Source: Myxococcales bacterium (GTDB lineage: Bacteria > Myxococcota_A > Polyangia > Polyangiales > Ga0077539). From it: a stretch of 64,000 nt of DNA. The stretch spans positions 62,001-126,000 of the forward strand of contig JAEUKH010000041.1 in assembly GCA_016792845.1 (NCBI GenBank). The letters run 5' to 3'. This document shows positions 8,862-17,332 of the stretch, piece by piece (position 1 is the stretch's first letter; every line of letters begins with the position of its first letter). Made by a program: the position numbers and the translations under genes. The notes beneath the pieces were generated by a model. It ran no database searches. It had not been told where the DNA came from and worked only from the letters and a program-made list of their open reading frames with translations.

Positions 8862-10171
8862 CACACTCCTTCGGGTCGAGGGTTTTCGTACACAATCGCG
8901 CCGCCCACCAGGGTCATCTCGACGGCCCCTACCAGCTCGCGCCCGGCGAAGGGCGTGTTGCGAGACTTCGAGGCGAAGCGCTCGGGCGCGACCTGCCACA
9001 CCCGCGCAGGGTCGATCAGCACCAGATCTGCGCATGCCCCCTCGCGCACCGTCGGAACCTCGAACCCGAAGGCCCGCGCCGGCCCCACGGTCAGCGCCTC
9101 GACCAATCGCGCCGCCTTCAGCCGCCCGCCGTGCACGAGCCCGAGCAAGAGCGCGAGCGCCGTCTCGAGCCCCACCATGCCGTGCGCAGCCTCAGCAAAT
9201 TCACATTCTTTTTCGACACTTGCATGGGGCGCATGGTCGGTCGCCACGGAGTCGATGGTGCCGTCGGCGAGGGCCGCGATGAGCGCCTCGACGTCGTGGG
9301 CCTCGCGCAACGGCGGGTTGACCTTGCAGGCGGTGTTGTACCCGAGCACCGCGGCGTCGGTGAGCGTCAGATGATGCGGCGTCACCTCGGCGCTCACGTT
9401 GAGCCCCCGCTCTTTGGCGGCCCGCACGAGCGCCGCCGCCCCGGCCGTGCTCGCGTGGGCGAGGTGGTACCGCGCGCCGGTCGCGTCGGCCAGCATGAGA
9501 TCGCGCGCGACGATGTGATCTTCGGCGAAGCGCGGCCACCCCTTGAGGCCGAGCCGCGTCGACACGGCGCCCTCGTGCATCTGCGCGCCGCGGGTGAGCG
9601 CGTGGTCTTCGGCGTGCTGCACCACCACGAGGCCGTGGGTGGTGGCGTATTCGAGGGCCCGCCGCATCACCCCGGCGTCGGTGACGCAGCGCCCGTCGTC
9701 GCTCACCGCCACGCAGCCCGCGTCGCGCAGGTCGGCCATTTCGGTGAGCTCGCGCCCCTCTTGCCCGCGGGTGATCGCGCCGATCGGGTAGACCCGCACG
9801 AGGCCGTGGGCCCGCGCCTTCGCGACCATCGACTCGGTGATGGCGCGGTTGTCGTTGACGGGCCGCGTATTGGGCATCGCGCACACCGTCGTGAAGCCCC
9901 CTGCGGCAGCGGCGCGGGTGCCCGACACGATGTCTTCTTTGTACTCGTAGCCGGGCTCCCGAAGGTGCGTGTGCAGGTCGATGAAGCCCGGCGCGAGCCA
10001 GCGCCCCGCCCCGTCGATCACCCGGGTGTCGCGCGCCTCGGCGCCGATGCCCGCGGCCGCACCCTCGCCCACCGCGGTGACCCTGCCGCCCTCGATCACC
10101 ACATCGCGCTGCGCGTCGAGCCCGCGCGCAGGGTCGATGACCCTCACCCCTCGCAACACCGTTCGCATCAT
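8861..10171 (-). CDS. pyrC: Dihydroorotase, type I
   Basis: Cyclises carbamoyl aspartate to dihydroorotate in pyrimidine synthesis. The 436-residue length and the motifs match the amidohydrolase type-I enzymes. The metal-binding HTH is at residues 67-69 within DLHTHLREPG, followed by VCAMPNTRPVNDN, the HxxHH-region STAGAAALVRAAKERG and HLTLTD, and the catalytic Asp in ATDHAPHA. It is the first gene of a minus-strand pair with the 95-residue protein. No other pyr gene is visible. The start is either of two adjacent ATGs at 10171 or 10168. Confidence 0.92.
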   Translation of the reverse strand: MMRTVLRGVRVIDPARGLDAQRDVVIEGGRVTAVGEGAAAGIGAEARDTRVIDGAGRWLAPGFIDLHTHLREPGYEYKEDIVSGTRAAAAGGFTTVCAMPNTRPVNDNRAITESMVAKARAHGLVRVYPIGAITRGQEGRELTEMADLRDAGCVAVSDDGRCVTDAGVMRRALEYATTHGLVVVQHAEDHALTRGAQMHEGAVSTRLGLKGWPRFAEDHIVARDLMLADATGARYHLAHASTAGAAALVRAAKERGLNVSAEVTPHHLTLTDAAVLGYNTACKVNPPLREAHDVEALIAALADGTIDSVATDHAPHASVEKECEFAEAAHGMVGLETALALLLGLVHGGRLKAARLVEALTVGPARAFGFEVPTVREGACADLVLIDPARVWQVAPERFASKSRNTPFAGRELVGAVEMTLVGGAIVYENPRPEGV

Positions 10172-10219
10172 CGCCGCGCGAGCATAGTCGAATCGTCTAC
10201 GCGCACACAGGCCCCGCGG

Positions 10220-11992
10220 TCACGGGCTGTAGACAAAGCAGACCACGGTCTGGTCGTCGGCCTGGGGCGCGTCTTCGACGAAGCGATCGAGGTCGGCGAG
10301 CACCGCTTCGAGGGTCTCGCGCGCCGAGCCGAGCCCCGCACCGAAGGCGCGCTCGAGGCGCTCTTGGCCGTAGAACTCGCCCGACATCGAACGCGCCTCG
10401 ATCAGGCCGTCGGTGTAGAGCAAGAGCACATCGCCGGGCACGAGCTTCACTACCGCCTCGGCCACGCTGAGCTCGTCGTCGATGCCCAAGGGCAGCGTGC
10501 GGGCCTCGTCGTACTCGAGTTGGGCCACCTGACCGGCGCGACGCAAGAGCGCGATGGTGTGGCCCGCGTTGGCGAAGCGGAGCGTGCTCGCGGCCACGTC
10601 GACGGTGGCGTAGAGCATCGTCACGAACATGCCGTCTTCGGCCACCTCGGCGAGCGAGCGGTTCACACGGCTCAGCACCTTGCGGGCCACCTGCTCCATC
10701 GGGGCCGCGGCGCGGATCTCGTTGGTGACCCGGGCCATGAAGAGGGCCCCCGAGATGGCCTTGCCCGACACGTCGCCGACCACCACCGAGAGCCGCTGCG
10801 GGTCATGGTAGAGGAAGTCGTAGAAGTCGCCGCCGACGTGGAAGGCGGGCTCGTAGTGCACCGCGAATTCGAGGCCCGCGAGCTTGGGCACGTCGCGCGG
10901 CAGGAGGTTGCGCTGAATCTGCCGCGCGAGCCTGAGGTCGTAGTCGAGGCGCTCGCGGGCGAGGTTCTTCTGATGCAAGCCGATGAGGTGGAGCCCGACG
11001 CTGGCCTGGGCGCAGACGCCCCCGAGGAGGTCGAGGTCGTCTTGGGTGAAGAACCCCAACGCGGGCTCGGCCTCGACGTGCAGGATGCCCATGCTCTCGC
11101 CGCGAAACATCAGCGGCGCGCCCATGCGCCAGCCGACCGCCGCGCTGAGCGGCTCGACGGGCAAGATGCTCGCCCCCGAGATGCCCGCGAGGGGGTTCTT
11201 GATCACCATGGTCTCGTGCGGCGCCTGGCTCGACGCAGAGAAGAGCTCGCCGAACTCGCGCCCCTCGCTCGGGGCCCGCAAGAGCACCGCGTTGCCTTGC
11301 CGGATCACGCGCTCGACCACCGCCCTCGGGATGGCCACCCCGGCCTGGGTGTCTTCATCGCGCGGCCGACGCTTCTTCGCCGCCTGGGTGCGCGGCAGCT
11401 GGGTGCGCGGGTCGAAGGTCACCGCAGCCACCACGCTCGCCTGCGGAAAGACCTCGAGCAGTTGGGCCACCAGCTTGTCGAGGAGCGCCTGCGGCTCCAA
11501 CGTGCCCGCCAGGGTCTCTGACACCCTGTACATCGCCTGAAGCTTACGCTGCGCCTGCTCAAGCTCGCGCTCAAGCGGCGCGCCCCCCGTGCGCCGCGGG
11601 AAGACCCCCAACTGCGTGAGCTCGGCCGACGCGATCGACACCGTGTGGTCGAGCCCCTCGCCCACCAGCACCGCGGCGTTCTGCGCGGCCGATTCGAGCT
11701 CATCGGCGAGGTCGATGCGAAACTTCGAGGCCCCGACCTCGATCTCGTCGTCGTGCCGCAGGCGCGCCGCCCCGAGCACCTTGCGGCCGTTCACAAAGGT
11801 GCCGTTGCACGACCCGAGGTCTTCGACCTGCCAGCCGTCGCCCTCGCGACGGATGCGCGTGTGACGCCGCGAGACCCGCTGATCGGGGATGCAAATGTGG
11901 CAGTCGAGCCGACGACCGAGGAGGCACTCGCCCTGGGTCAGCGGGTACACCTTGCCCGGGGTGTCGGCGTTGATCGCAACGAGACGAGCCAT
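10220..11992 (-). CDS. FHA-GAF-SpoIIE/PP2C serine phosphatase (RsbU-like)
   Basis: A 590-residue multidomain regulator. FHA domain at residues 1-95 (GRRLDCHICIPDQRVSRRH, then SCNGTFVNG), which binds phosphothreonine. GAF-type sensor domain at about 160-345. SpoIIE/PP2C phosphatase at about 370-588, with metal-binding motifs VGGDFYDF, VVGDVSGKAISGAL and YTDGLIEA. It is the last gene of a three-gene unit, 21 bases after the STAS gene. By analogy with RsbU it should dephosphorylate that STAS protein. The FHA domain suggests control by Ser/Thr kinases, which are numerous in Myxococcota. Confidence 0.88.
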   Translation of the reverse strand: MARLVAINADTPGKVYPLTQGECLLGRRLDCHICIPDQRVSRRHTRIRREGDGWQVEDLGSCNGTFVNGRKVLGAARLRHDDEIEVGASKFRIDLADELESAAQNAAVLVGEGLDHTVSIASAELTQLGVFPRRTGGAPLERELEQAQRKLQAMYRVSETLAGTLEPQALLDKLVAQLLEVFPQASVVAAVTFDPRTQLPRTQAAKKRRPRDEDTQAGVAIPRAVVERVIRQGNAVLLRAPSEGREFGELFSASSQAPHETMVIKNPLAGISGASILPVEPLSAAVGWRMGAPLMFRGESMGILHVEAEPALGFFTQDDLDLLGGVCAQASVGLHLIGLHQKNLARERLDYDLRLARQIQRNLLPRDVPKLAGLEFAVHYEPAFHVGGDFYDFLYHDPQRLSVVVGDVSGKAISGALFMARVTNEIRAAAPMEQVARKVLSRVNRSLAEVAEDGMFVTMLYATVDVAASTLRFANAGHTIALLRRAGQVAQLEYDEARTLPLGIDDELSVAEAVVKLVPGDVLLLYTDGLIEARSMSGEFYGQERLERAFGAGLGSARETLEAVLADLDRFVEDAPQADDQTVVCFVYSP

Positions 11993-12013
11993 CGCGGCAG
12001 ACCCAATGCCTCG

Positions 12014-12358
12014 CTATGCCCCGAAGCCCTTGAGCGCGTCGGTCACCGTTGCAAAAATCGGGAGCGCGTTGTCGAGCCGCAAGAAGTGAAAAATCTCGCG
12101 CGGCTGGCCGTTCACCCCAGAGACCCGCACGGCGCCGCCGACGGCGCGCAAGCGCTTGAAGAGCGACACGATGATCGCCACCCCCGAGCTGTCGATGGTC
12201 TTCACCGAGGTCATGTCGAAGACCACCTTGATGGCCCCCCGCTCGACGAGCTGATCGACCAGCGGCCGGGCCTCAGGCACCGTCAGCGCGTCAAGGTTAT
12301 CTTCCTGCACCTTGAGGACGATCACCGCGCCCTCTTCGGTGAGCTCGTGCTTCAACAT
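12014..12358 (-). CDS. STAS-domain anti-anti-sigma/antagonist protein (RsbV/SpoIIAA-like)
   Basis: A 114-residue single STAS domain. The phosphorylatable serine lies in VKTIDSSGVAIIV, the classical SpoIIAA site. It overlaps the HATPase gene upstream by seven bases and precedes the phosphatase gene by 21. The three therefore form a partner-switching unit: the HATPase phosphorylates the STAS protein, the SpoIIE phosphatase reverses this, and the unphosphorylated form sequesters the HATPase. The sigma factor or other final target is not encoded here. Confidence 0.88.
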   Translation of the reverse strand: MLKHELTEEGAVIVLKVQEDNLDALTVPEARPLVDQLVERGAIKVVFDMTSVKTIDSSGVAIIVSLFKRLRAVGGAVRVSGVNGQPREIFHFLRLDNALPIFATVTDALKGFGA

Positions 12359-12825
12359 CGTGAACCCTCAGCAGCCGGGGCGCTCGGTAAAACCGAAGCC
12401 CGGACGCACTCTGAAAGCCTTTTCATCATGGTCAACACGTTGCGATTGTGGAGCCGCTCATACACCACCTCGCTCATCGCCTGGCGCATGATGAAGAGGC
12501 CCATGCCACCTTCGCTCATCGCGTCAAACTCTGGCGGGGCGTCGCTGGCGCCGGCGGCCTCGAAGTTGAACGCCGACCCCTGATCGACCAGCCGGAGCAC
12601 CACCCGGTCGTGGTCGACCGTGAGGCTCACCTCGACCTCGCCAGGCCGCTCGGCGTAGGCGTGCTCGACGACGTTGTTGAAGGCTTCATTGAAGGCCGAC
12701 AACAGCCGCCATTCGAGGCTCACCCCGGCACGCTCAGACTCGACCTGACGACACACCTGCCGCAACGACGCGCCCACCAGATCTCGGTAGCGCAGCTCGC
12801 CTGGTACATTGGCGGTGAACTTCAT
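12352..12825 (-). CDS. GHKL ATPase, serine kinase/anti-sigma factor (RsbW/SpoIIAB-like)
   Basis: A 157-residue HATPase. N-box NEAFNNVVEHAY, G1 box VDQGSAFNF and G2 box GGMGLFIMRQ are all present, so ATP binding should be intact. The start is set at the ATG of MKFTANVPG, which gives the usual short N-terminal strand; the frame is open further upstream. The following STAS gene overlaps by seven bases. It is expected to be the kinase of the STAS partner and to hold an effector in check. It is divergent from the exopolysaccharide initiating transferase 169 bases away, so the module may control that locus (inference). Confidence 0.85.
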   Translation of the reverse strand: MKFTANVPGELRYRDLVGASLRQVCRQVESERAGVSLEWRLLSAFNEAFNNVVEHAYAERPGEVEVSLTVDHDRVVLRLVDQGSAFNFEAAGASDAPPEFDAMSEGGMGLFIMRQAMSEVVYERLHNRNVLTMMKRLSECVRASVLPSAPAAEGSRC

Positions 12826-12994
12826 CAACTCAAGACCTACGACGTCTCGGGGCCTTCGCAACCCGCGCCGCGCACCAGCGCGCCGCGCGACCCGACCCTA
12901 ACACTCACCCGCCTCGGCTCCAACCACTCTGTGCGGCGTCTTCGCCCTTGCAGGCGCTGCACACCGGTTGTTACAACGGATCACAAGGGACGCG

Positions 12995-13708
12995 ATGGAT
13001 TGGAAGGTCAAGGTCGTCAAGCGAGCGATCGACGTCGTGGGGGCGAGCGTCGGTCTGGCCGTGACGGCGCCCTTCTTCCCGCTGCTGGCCGCGGTGGTGT
13101 ACCTCGACAACCCCGGGCCCATTTTCTACTCGCAGGTGCGGGTCGGGCGCACCGACCACGGCACCCAGATCGACGCCCTGCCCACCTTCAAGATGTGGAA
13201 GTTTCGCTCGATGCGCGTCGACGCCGAGAAGGGCAAGGCGCAGCTCGCGGGCAAAAACGACGACCGCATCACCCGCGTCGGCCGGGTGCTCCGAAAGACC
13301 CGCCTCGACGAGCTCCCCCAGTTTTGGAATGTGCTGCGCGGCGACATGTCGATCGTGGGCCCGCGCCCCGAGCGCCCTGAGCTCGTGCAGACCCTCTCGG
13401 CGGTGATCCCGATGTTCGAAGAGCGCACCCGCGACCTCCGGCCCGGCATCACGGGCCTCGCGCAGGTCTCTCTCGACTACCTCGGGCGCATCCCCGACGA
13501 TTCACAAATTGCACATCTTCGCGACACCCTGGTGAACCCCTTCAAGCTCGAAGGGGTCGAAGACAGCATCGCCGACGACATGCGCACCAAGCTCCTCTAC
13601 GACCTCGCCTACGCGATGCGGCTCGAAGACTTTGGCACCTTCCTCAAGACTGACCTTGAGGTGATGTTCAAGACGCCGCTCGTGATGCTCGGGGCCCGCG
13701 GGCGCTAG
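12995..13708 (+). CDS. Undecaprenyl-phosphate sugar phosphotransferase, exopolysaccharide initiating enzyme
   Basis: A 237-residue bacterial sugar transferase of the WcaJ/PglC-like catalytic-domain type. It has one hydrophobic membrane segment (VDVVGASVGLAVTAPFFPLL region, about residues 11-33). This is followed by the signature KFRSMRVDAE, then RVGRVLRKTRLDELPQFWNVL and GDMSIVGPRPERPE. It transfers a sugar-1-phosphate to undecaprenyl phosphate at the inner face of the membrane to start repeat-unit assembly. The start ATG is preceded by AAGGGA at a good distance; an upstream ATG at 12968 lacks this. It probably opens the exopolysaccharide locus. Confidence 0.9.
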   Translation: MDWKVKVVKRAIDVVGASVGLAVTAPFFPLLAAVVYLDNPGPIFYSQVRVGRTDHGTQIDALPTFKMWKFRSMRVDAEKGKAQLAGKNDDRITRVGRVLRKTRLDELPQFWNVLRGDMSIVGPRPERPELVQTLSAVIPMFEERTRDLRPGITGLAQVSLDYLGRIPDDSQIAHLRDTLVNPFKLEGVEDSIADDMRTKLLYDLAYAMRLEDFGTFLKTDLEVMFKTPLVMLGARGR

Positions 13709-13752
13709 GCGCGAGATTCGGCGGCACCGAGAAACTCTTACACGGTCGATGT

Positions 13753-13782
13753 TTGACGCCATGCGCTGAGAGCGCGTAGGGT
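13753..13782 (+). promoter_or_regulatory. Possible sigma70-type promoter before the CpsD-like gene
   Basis: TTGACG at 13753-13758 and TAGGGT at 13777-13782 are separated by 18 bases, 31 bases before the ATG. The -35 is good and the -10 is poor, so this is only a candidate. Confidence 0.3.
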
Positions 13783-13813
13783 CTCAGACTCAGCGACGGA
13801 TCGCAGATCACCT

Positions 13814-14983
13814 ATGCCTGATTACCCCTCCCGTAAACCGCCAGGTTCGGCCTCTCCTTCGCGGGTCTCCCCGTACGGGCAAGATCCACGCGGCGGCCGC
13901 CCCGACGAGCTCGCGGGTTATTTCGACCAGGGCGCCCCCTCGGCCCATGGGCAAGACCTCATCGACGGCGACGCCGCGACCCGGGTGGCCTCGGCCCAGA
14001 GCCTCTTCGAGTCTGAGCGCACCTACCAAGACCCGGGCCTGCTCAACAACATGGGCTTCCCGACAGCGCCGGGCGGTTGGGAGGGCAACGACGGCGAGGC
14101 GGTCACCCTCTCGGCCGACCAGATGCGCGGCTACCAACAGGCCGCAGCGCAGATGTACAACGGCGGCGGCGACCCTTACGCCAGCTACGACCCCAACGGG
14201 TACGTCGTCAGCGCCCAGGTCGTCGACCAGGGCGGCGGTCAAGAGTACGGCATGGTGGTCTCGACCGACCACAGCGGCGGCTACGGCGCCCAATCCGGGG
14301 CCGCGGGCTACTCGATGCTCAGGGTCAACCCGGCCGAGCACCTGGGCTCGTTCTCGCCCGACCTGGTGATGATGTCGCACCCCGACGGGTTCGCGGCCTC
14401 GCAGTTTCGCACCTTGCGCTACCGGCTCGAACAAGAGCCCGACCTCCAGATCATCATGGTCACCTCGGCCCGCGAGGGCGAAGGCAAGACCATCACCGCC
14501 GCCAACCTCGCCCTGGCCCTGGCCGAAGGGGGGCGCATCCAGGTGTTGCTCATCGACGGCTCGCTGCGAAACCCCGCGCTCCACAAGGTGTTCGGCATCC
14601 GCGGCGACCTCGGCCTGACCAGCGTCCTGGCCGCCCGTCAGAACGACCCGTCGATGCCCATCGACGTCATCCGTATCACCGCGAGCTTGAATCTCATCCC
14701 CGCGGGCCCGCCGGTGGCCAGCGCCCACGCCGCGCTGTCGAGCGAGGCCGCGGCGGTGCTCATCGGCCAGATTCGCCGCGAGTTTCGATACATCATCATC
14801 GACTCGGCGGCGGTCTTCGGCACCGCCGAGACCCTGGCCTGGCACGGCCTCATCGACAAGTACCTCCTCATCGCCCGCTCGGGCATGACCACCACCGAAG
14901 ACCTCACCGCGGCCTGCGATCGCCTCCAGCGCGACAAGCTCGTCGGGGTCACCTTCATCGGCGGCAAGGTCAAGCGCAAGTAG
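13814..14983 (+). CDS. CpsD/CapB-family ATPase of the exopolysaccharide locus, degenerate BY-kinase
   Basis: A 389-residue protein. The first 200 residues are Gly/Gln/Tyr-rich and look disordered. The C-terminal half is a MinD-like bacterial tyrosine-kinase ATPase domain. Walker A SAREGEGKT lies near residues 219-227. Walker A' reads VLLIDGSLRNPALH, with Ser where BY-kinases have the second Asp. Walker B reads IIIDSAAVF where IIDTPP is usual. The C-terminus ends in KVKRK with no tyrosine cluster. It should pair with the Wzz-type protein encoded at 15707-17332, but autophosphorylation in the usual way is doubtful. It may act as an ATPase switch for chain length. Confidence 0.8.
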   Translation: MPDYPSRKPPGSASPSRVSPYGQDPRGGRPDELAGYFDQGAPSAHGQDLIDGDAATRVASAQSLFESERTYQDPGLLNNMGFPTAPGGWEGNDGEAVTLSADQMRGYQQAAAQMYNGGGDPYASYDPNGYVVSAQVVDQGGGQEYGMVVSTDHSGGYGAQSGAAGYSMLRVNPAEHLGSFSPDLVMMSHPDGFAASQFRTLRYRLEQEPDLQIIMVTSAREGEGKTITAANLALALAEGGRIQVLLIDGSLRNPALHKVFGIRGDLGLTSVLAARQNDPSMPIDVIRITASLNLIPAGPPVASAHAALSSEAAAVLIGQIRREFRYIIIDSAAVFGTAETLAWHGLIDKYLLIARSGMTTTEDLTAACDRLQRDKLVGVTFIGGKVKRK

Positions 14984-15011
14984 CTCGCGCGGGCGACGCC
15001 CCAAACGAAGA

Positions 15012-15030
15012 GGGCCCCGAACTGGGGCCC
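15012..15030. terminator. Hairpin between convergent cpsD-like and wza-like genes
   Basis: A perfect 7-bp stem, GGGCCCC at 15012-15018 with GGGGCCC at 15024-15030 and a five-base loop, sits in the 75-bp gap between two convergent genes. The run after it is only moderately T-rich on the minus strand (TCTTCGTTT), so termination efficiency is uncertain. Confidence 0.5.
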
Positions 15031-15058
15031 GCGCTTCTCGACGCTGCGACGCAAACGC

Positions 15059-15652
15059 TCAGGGCACGATCAAGGTGTCGCCCGAGCGGAGCGTGAAGTT
15101 CTGCTGGAGGCGCCCCTCGGCGATCTCGGTGTACGAGACCTCGTAGCGCTCGTGGCGGCCGCCAGGCCCATTGCGGAGCACGACGATGTGGTCGACGTCG
15201 GCGCCGCGCGCCGCGCCGCCCGCGAGCGAGAGGGCCTGCATCACCGTGACCGGCGTGCGCGACTCGAAATCACCCGGGCGCACCACCTTGCCGACCACGA
15301 AGACGCGGTACGAGTGAACCTCTTCGATGATCACCGAGACCCGCGCGTCTTGCACGTACCGGCGGTAGCCCTCGGTGACTTCGAGGGTCACATCGTTCAC
15401 CGTCTTGCCCTGCACCACGATCTCGTTGATGAGCGGCAGGGTCACGCGACCGTCGGGCCGCACCGTGACCCGCGACGAGAGGTCGTTGTTGCCATACACC
15501 GAGATGCGCAGCACGTCGCCCGCGCCGAGGCGATACTCAGCGGTGCCCGATTCGATGGGCGGCCACGGGCCGGTGAGCGCCGAGCGGCAGCCCGACGAGG
15601 CGGTTGAAGCGAGAGCGAGAGAAAAAACGAGGAGTGCGGAGTGCGCGCGCAT
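15059..15652 (-). CDS. Polysaccharide export lipoprotein, Wza family
   Basis: A 197-residue lipoprotein (lipobox STASSGC). A Poly_export domain (YRLGAGDVLRISVYGNNDLS, then VRPDGRVTLPLI) is followed by one SLBB-type domain (VFVVGKVVRPGDFE, VMQALSLAGGA). It forms part of the outer-membrane or periplasmic conduit for exopolysaccharide. It is shorter than E. coli Wza and lacks the long C-terminal amphipathic helix. The large beta-barrel encoded at 17329-19014 could therefore supply the outer-membrane pore, as in Wzx/Wzy systems of Myxococcus that use Wza-like plus barrel pairs (inference). Confidence 0.88.
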   Translation of the reverse strand: MRAHSALLVFSLALASTASSGCRSALTGPWPPIESGTAEYRLGAGDVLRISVYGNNDLSSRVTVRPDGRVTLPLINEIVVQGKTVNDVTLEVTEGYRRYVQDARVSVIIEEVHSYRVFVVGKVVRPGDFESRTPVTVMQALSLAGGAARGADVDHIVVLRNGPGGRHERYEVSYTEIAEGRLQQNFTLRSGDTLIVP

Positions 15653-15706
15653 GGCCGAGGCGAGTGTGTATCAACTCTCGGCTATCGCCACAACAGCGAG
15701 TGTGAC

Positions 15707-17332
15707 TCAACCGCCAGGCGGGCCGCCGACGGGCGGGCCCTGCGCCGCGGCCTGCGCCGCGAGACGCGCGCCGCCGTCAGGCAGGTCGACGAAAAGATCA
15801 GGAATGAAGGGCAGTTCGGCGATCTCGCCCCACCGCTGGAGGTCGCCCTGGTCGTACACCCGGGTGTCGATGAAGCCCGAGATGAGGGCCGTGCCGAGGG
15901 CCAAGAGCAGCGACACCATGCCCGCGATGAAGGTGAGCTTGGTGCGCCCCGGAGGCTCGGGCTCGACCGGGTGCGAGGGCGGGTCGATCACACGGATGCG
16001 CTCACCGCCCGAGGTCTCGGCCCGACGCAGGTCGCTCTGGCGGTCGAACTTGCGACGCAGGAGCTCTTGGTAGCTCGTACGGGTGGTGGTGAGGTCGGTG
16101 ACGTAGCGATCGTACTCGGCTTCGACCTCGACGATGTTGTTGCGGGTGAGCGGGTTGCGCACCACCGGGTTGACGCCAGGGGTCGGCGCGACGCCAGGGG
16201 TCGGCGCGTTGGCCTGCGCAGGCCCCGCAGAGACGTCGGCGCGCTCGCTCGCGGCGAGGTTGGTCTCGGTCTCTCGGATCTCACGCTGAACATCTTCGAT
16301 GCGACGCTGGCGCTCGCTCTCTGAGATGTTGGCCGCGTTCTCGACGCTGCCGCGATGACGGGCCGAGAGCCGCTCGACGGTGCCGCGGGCCTCCATCAGC
16401 TCGCGGAGCGCCGAGGTCATGCGGGGGTGCTCCATCGTGAGGTTCTGCGCGCGGAGACCGGCGACTTCGGCCTCTTTGGCGCGCACCCGCTCGCGGGCGT
16501 CGCGGAGCTCTTGCGGCTCATCGGCGCTCGGGCGGCTCTCTGACCCGGGGTTGCGCAGCGACTCGAGGTTCTGCCTGAGCTGCGCGAGGCGCGCCCTGAG
16601 GCCTCGGGTACGGGCGCTCGCCCGCGGGTCATTCTGTGCGGGCTGCGGCGCCGCGGCGGGCTGCACGCCGATGACGGCCACGGCCCCCTGCCGACGCCGC
16701 CTCACCTCTTCGACCATCGACTGGTTGGCCAAGATGAAGTCGTCGAGCGACTGCTGCTTCCGCGCGAGCTCTTGTTCGAGCTGTTGCAGCTGCGCGTTGA
16801 CCTCTGAGAGGGCGGCCCGGGCGGTCTCGGTGGCGGTGTTGCGCCGCGCGTTGCGAAAGAGCTCGATGAGCGCCGTCACGACCTCGTGGGCCTTGTCGGG
16901 GTCGCCGTACACGAAGCCCACCGACACGACGTCGCGCTCGACCCTGCGGTCGACCGCCGAGGTGAACTGCTCGGCCAGCTTGCTCTCGCTCGTGCGCCCC
17001 TGCAAATGCGGGTAGAGATGGTGATCGGCGACGAGCTGAAGGATGTTTCGACGCGAGTTCCACACCTGTGAGATGCGGGCGTCGACCGAGCGTTGGCGCT
17101 CTTCTTCGCCCATGTCAGAGCGATCGTCGATCTCTTGGACCTGAAATTTCGCCTCAGATCGGAAGGTGCGTGGCTTTCGAATCACCATCACCATCCCGAC
17201 GGTGAAAAGCACCATGAAAACGAGGAGCCCTCGCTTCCAGTAGCGTAACCCCCGCTTGGCGAGGGCGAGGTAGTTGCCGACGAGGTCTTTCAGCGAAACT
17301 GGCTGCTCCTCGGCGGGTTGTCCCATCGTCAT
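15707..17332 (-). CDS. Wzz/GumC-type polysaccharide co-polymerase
   Basis: A 541-residue inner-membrane protein. The first membrane segment is at about residues 35-52 (GLLVFMVLFTVGMVMVI). A long periplasmic part follows with coiled-coil regions (residues about 170-360). A second membrane segment near 465-490 is preceded by the proline-rich RVIDPPSHPVEPEPPGR typical of Wzz/PCP-2a proteins. There is no cytoplasmic kinase domain; that function is carried by the separate CpsD-like protein. It overlaps the beta-barrel gene by four bases and is followed by wza after 54 bases, so barrel-wzz-wza form one minus-strand operon. Confidence 0.88.
   Translation of the reverse strand: MTMGQPAEEQPVSLKDLVGNYLALAKRGLRYWKRGLLVFMVLFTVGMVMVIRKPRTFRSEAKFQVQEIDDRSDMGEEERQRSVDARISQVWNSRRNILQLVADHHLYPHLQGRTSESKLAEQFTSAVDRRVERDVVSVGFVYGDPDKAHEVVTALIELFRNARRNTATETARAALSEVNAQLQQLEQELARKQQSLDDFILANQSMVEEVRRRRQGAVAVIGVQPAAAPQPAQNDPRASARTRGLRARLAQLRQNLESLRNPGSESRPSADEPQELRDARERVRAKEAEVAGLRAQNLTMEHPRMTSALRELMEARGTVERLSARHRGSVENAANISESERQRRIEDVQREIRETETNLAASERADVSAGPAQANAPTPGVAPTPGVNPVVRNPLTRNNIVEVEAEYDRYVTDLTTTRTSYQELLRRKFDRQSDLRRAETSGGERIRVIDPPSHPVEPEPPGRTKLTFIAGMVSLLLALGTALISGFIDTRVYDQGDLQRWGEIAELPFIPDLFVDLPDGGARLAAQAAAQGPPVGGPPGG

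Noticed and set aside
8843..11521. An 892-codon plus-strand frame opposite pyrC and the FHA-GAF-SpoIIE gene
   Set aside because: Shadow of two well-supported minus-strand genes; its composition (His/Arg/Ala/Gly) is that of the complement.
12826..12994. Small RNA or tRNA in the gap between the HATPase and sugar-transferase genes
   Set aside because: No cloverleaf, CCA end or strong hairpin was found; it is most simply a divergent control region.
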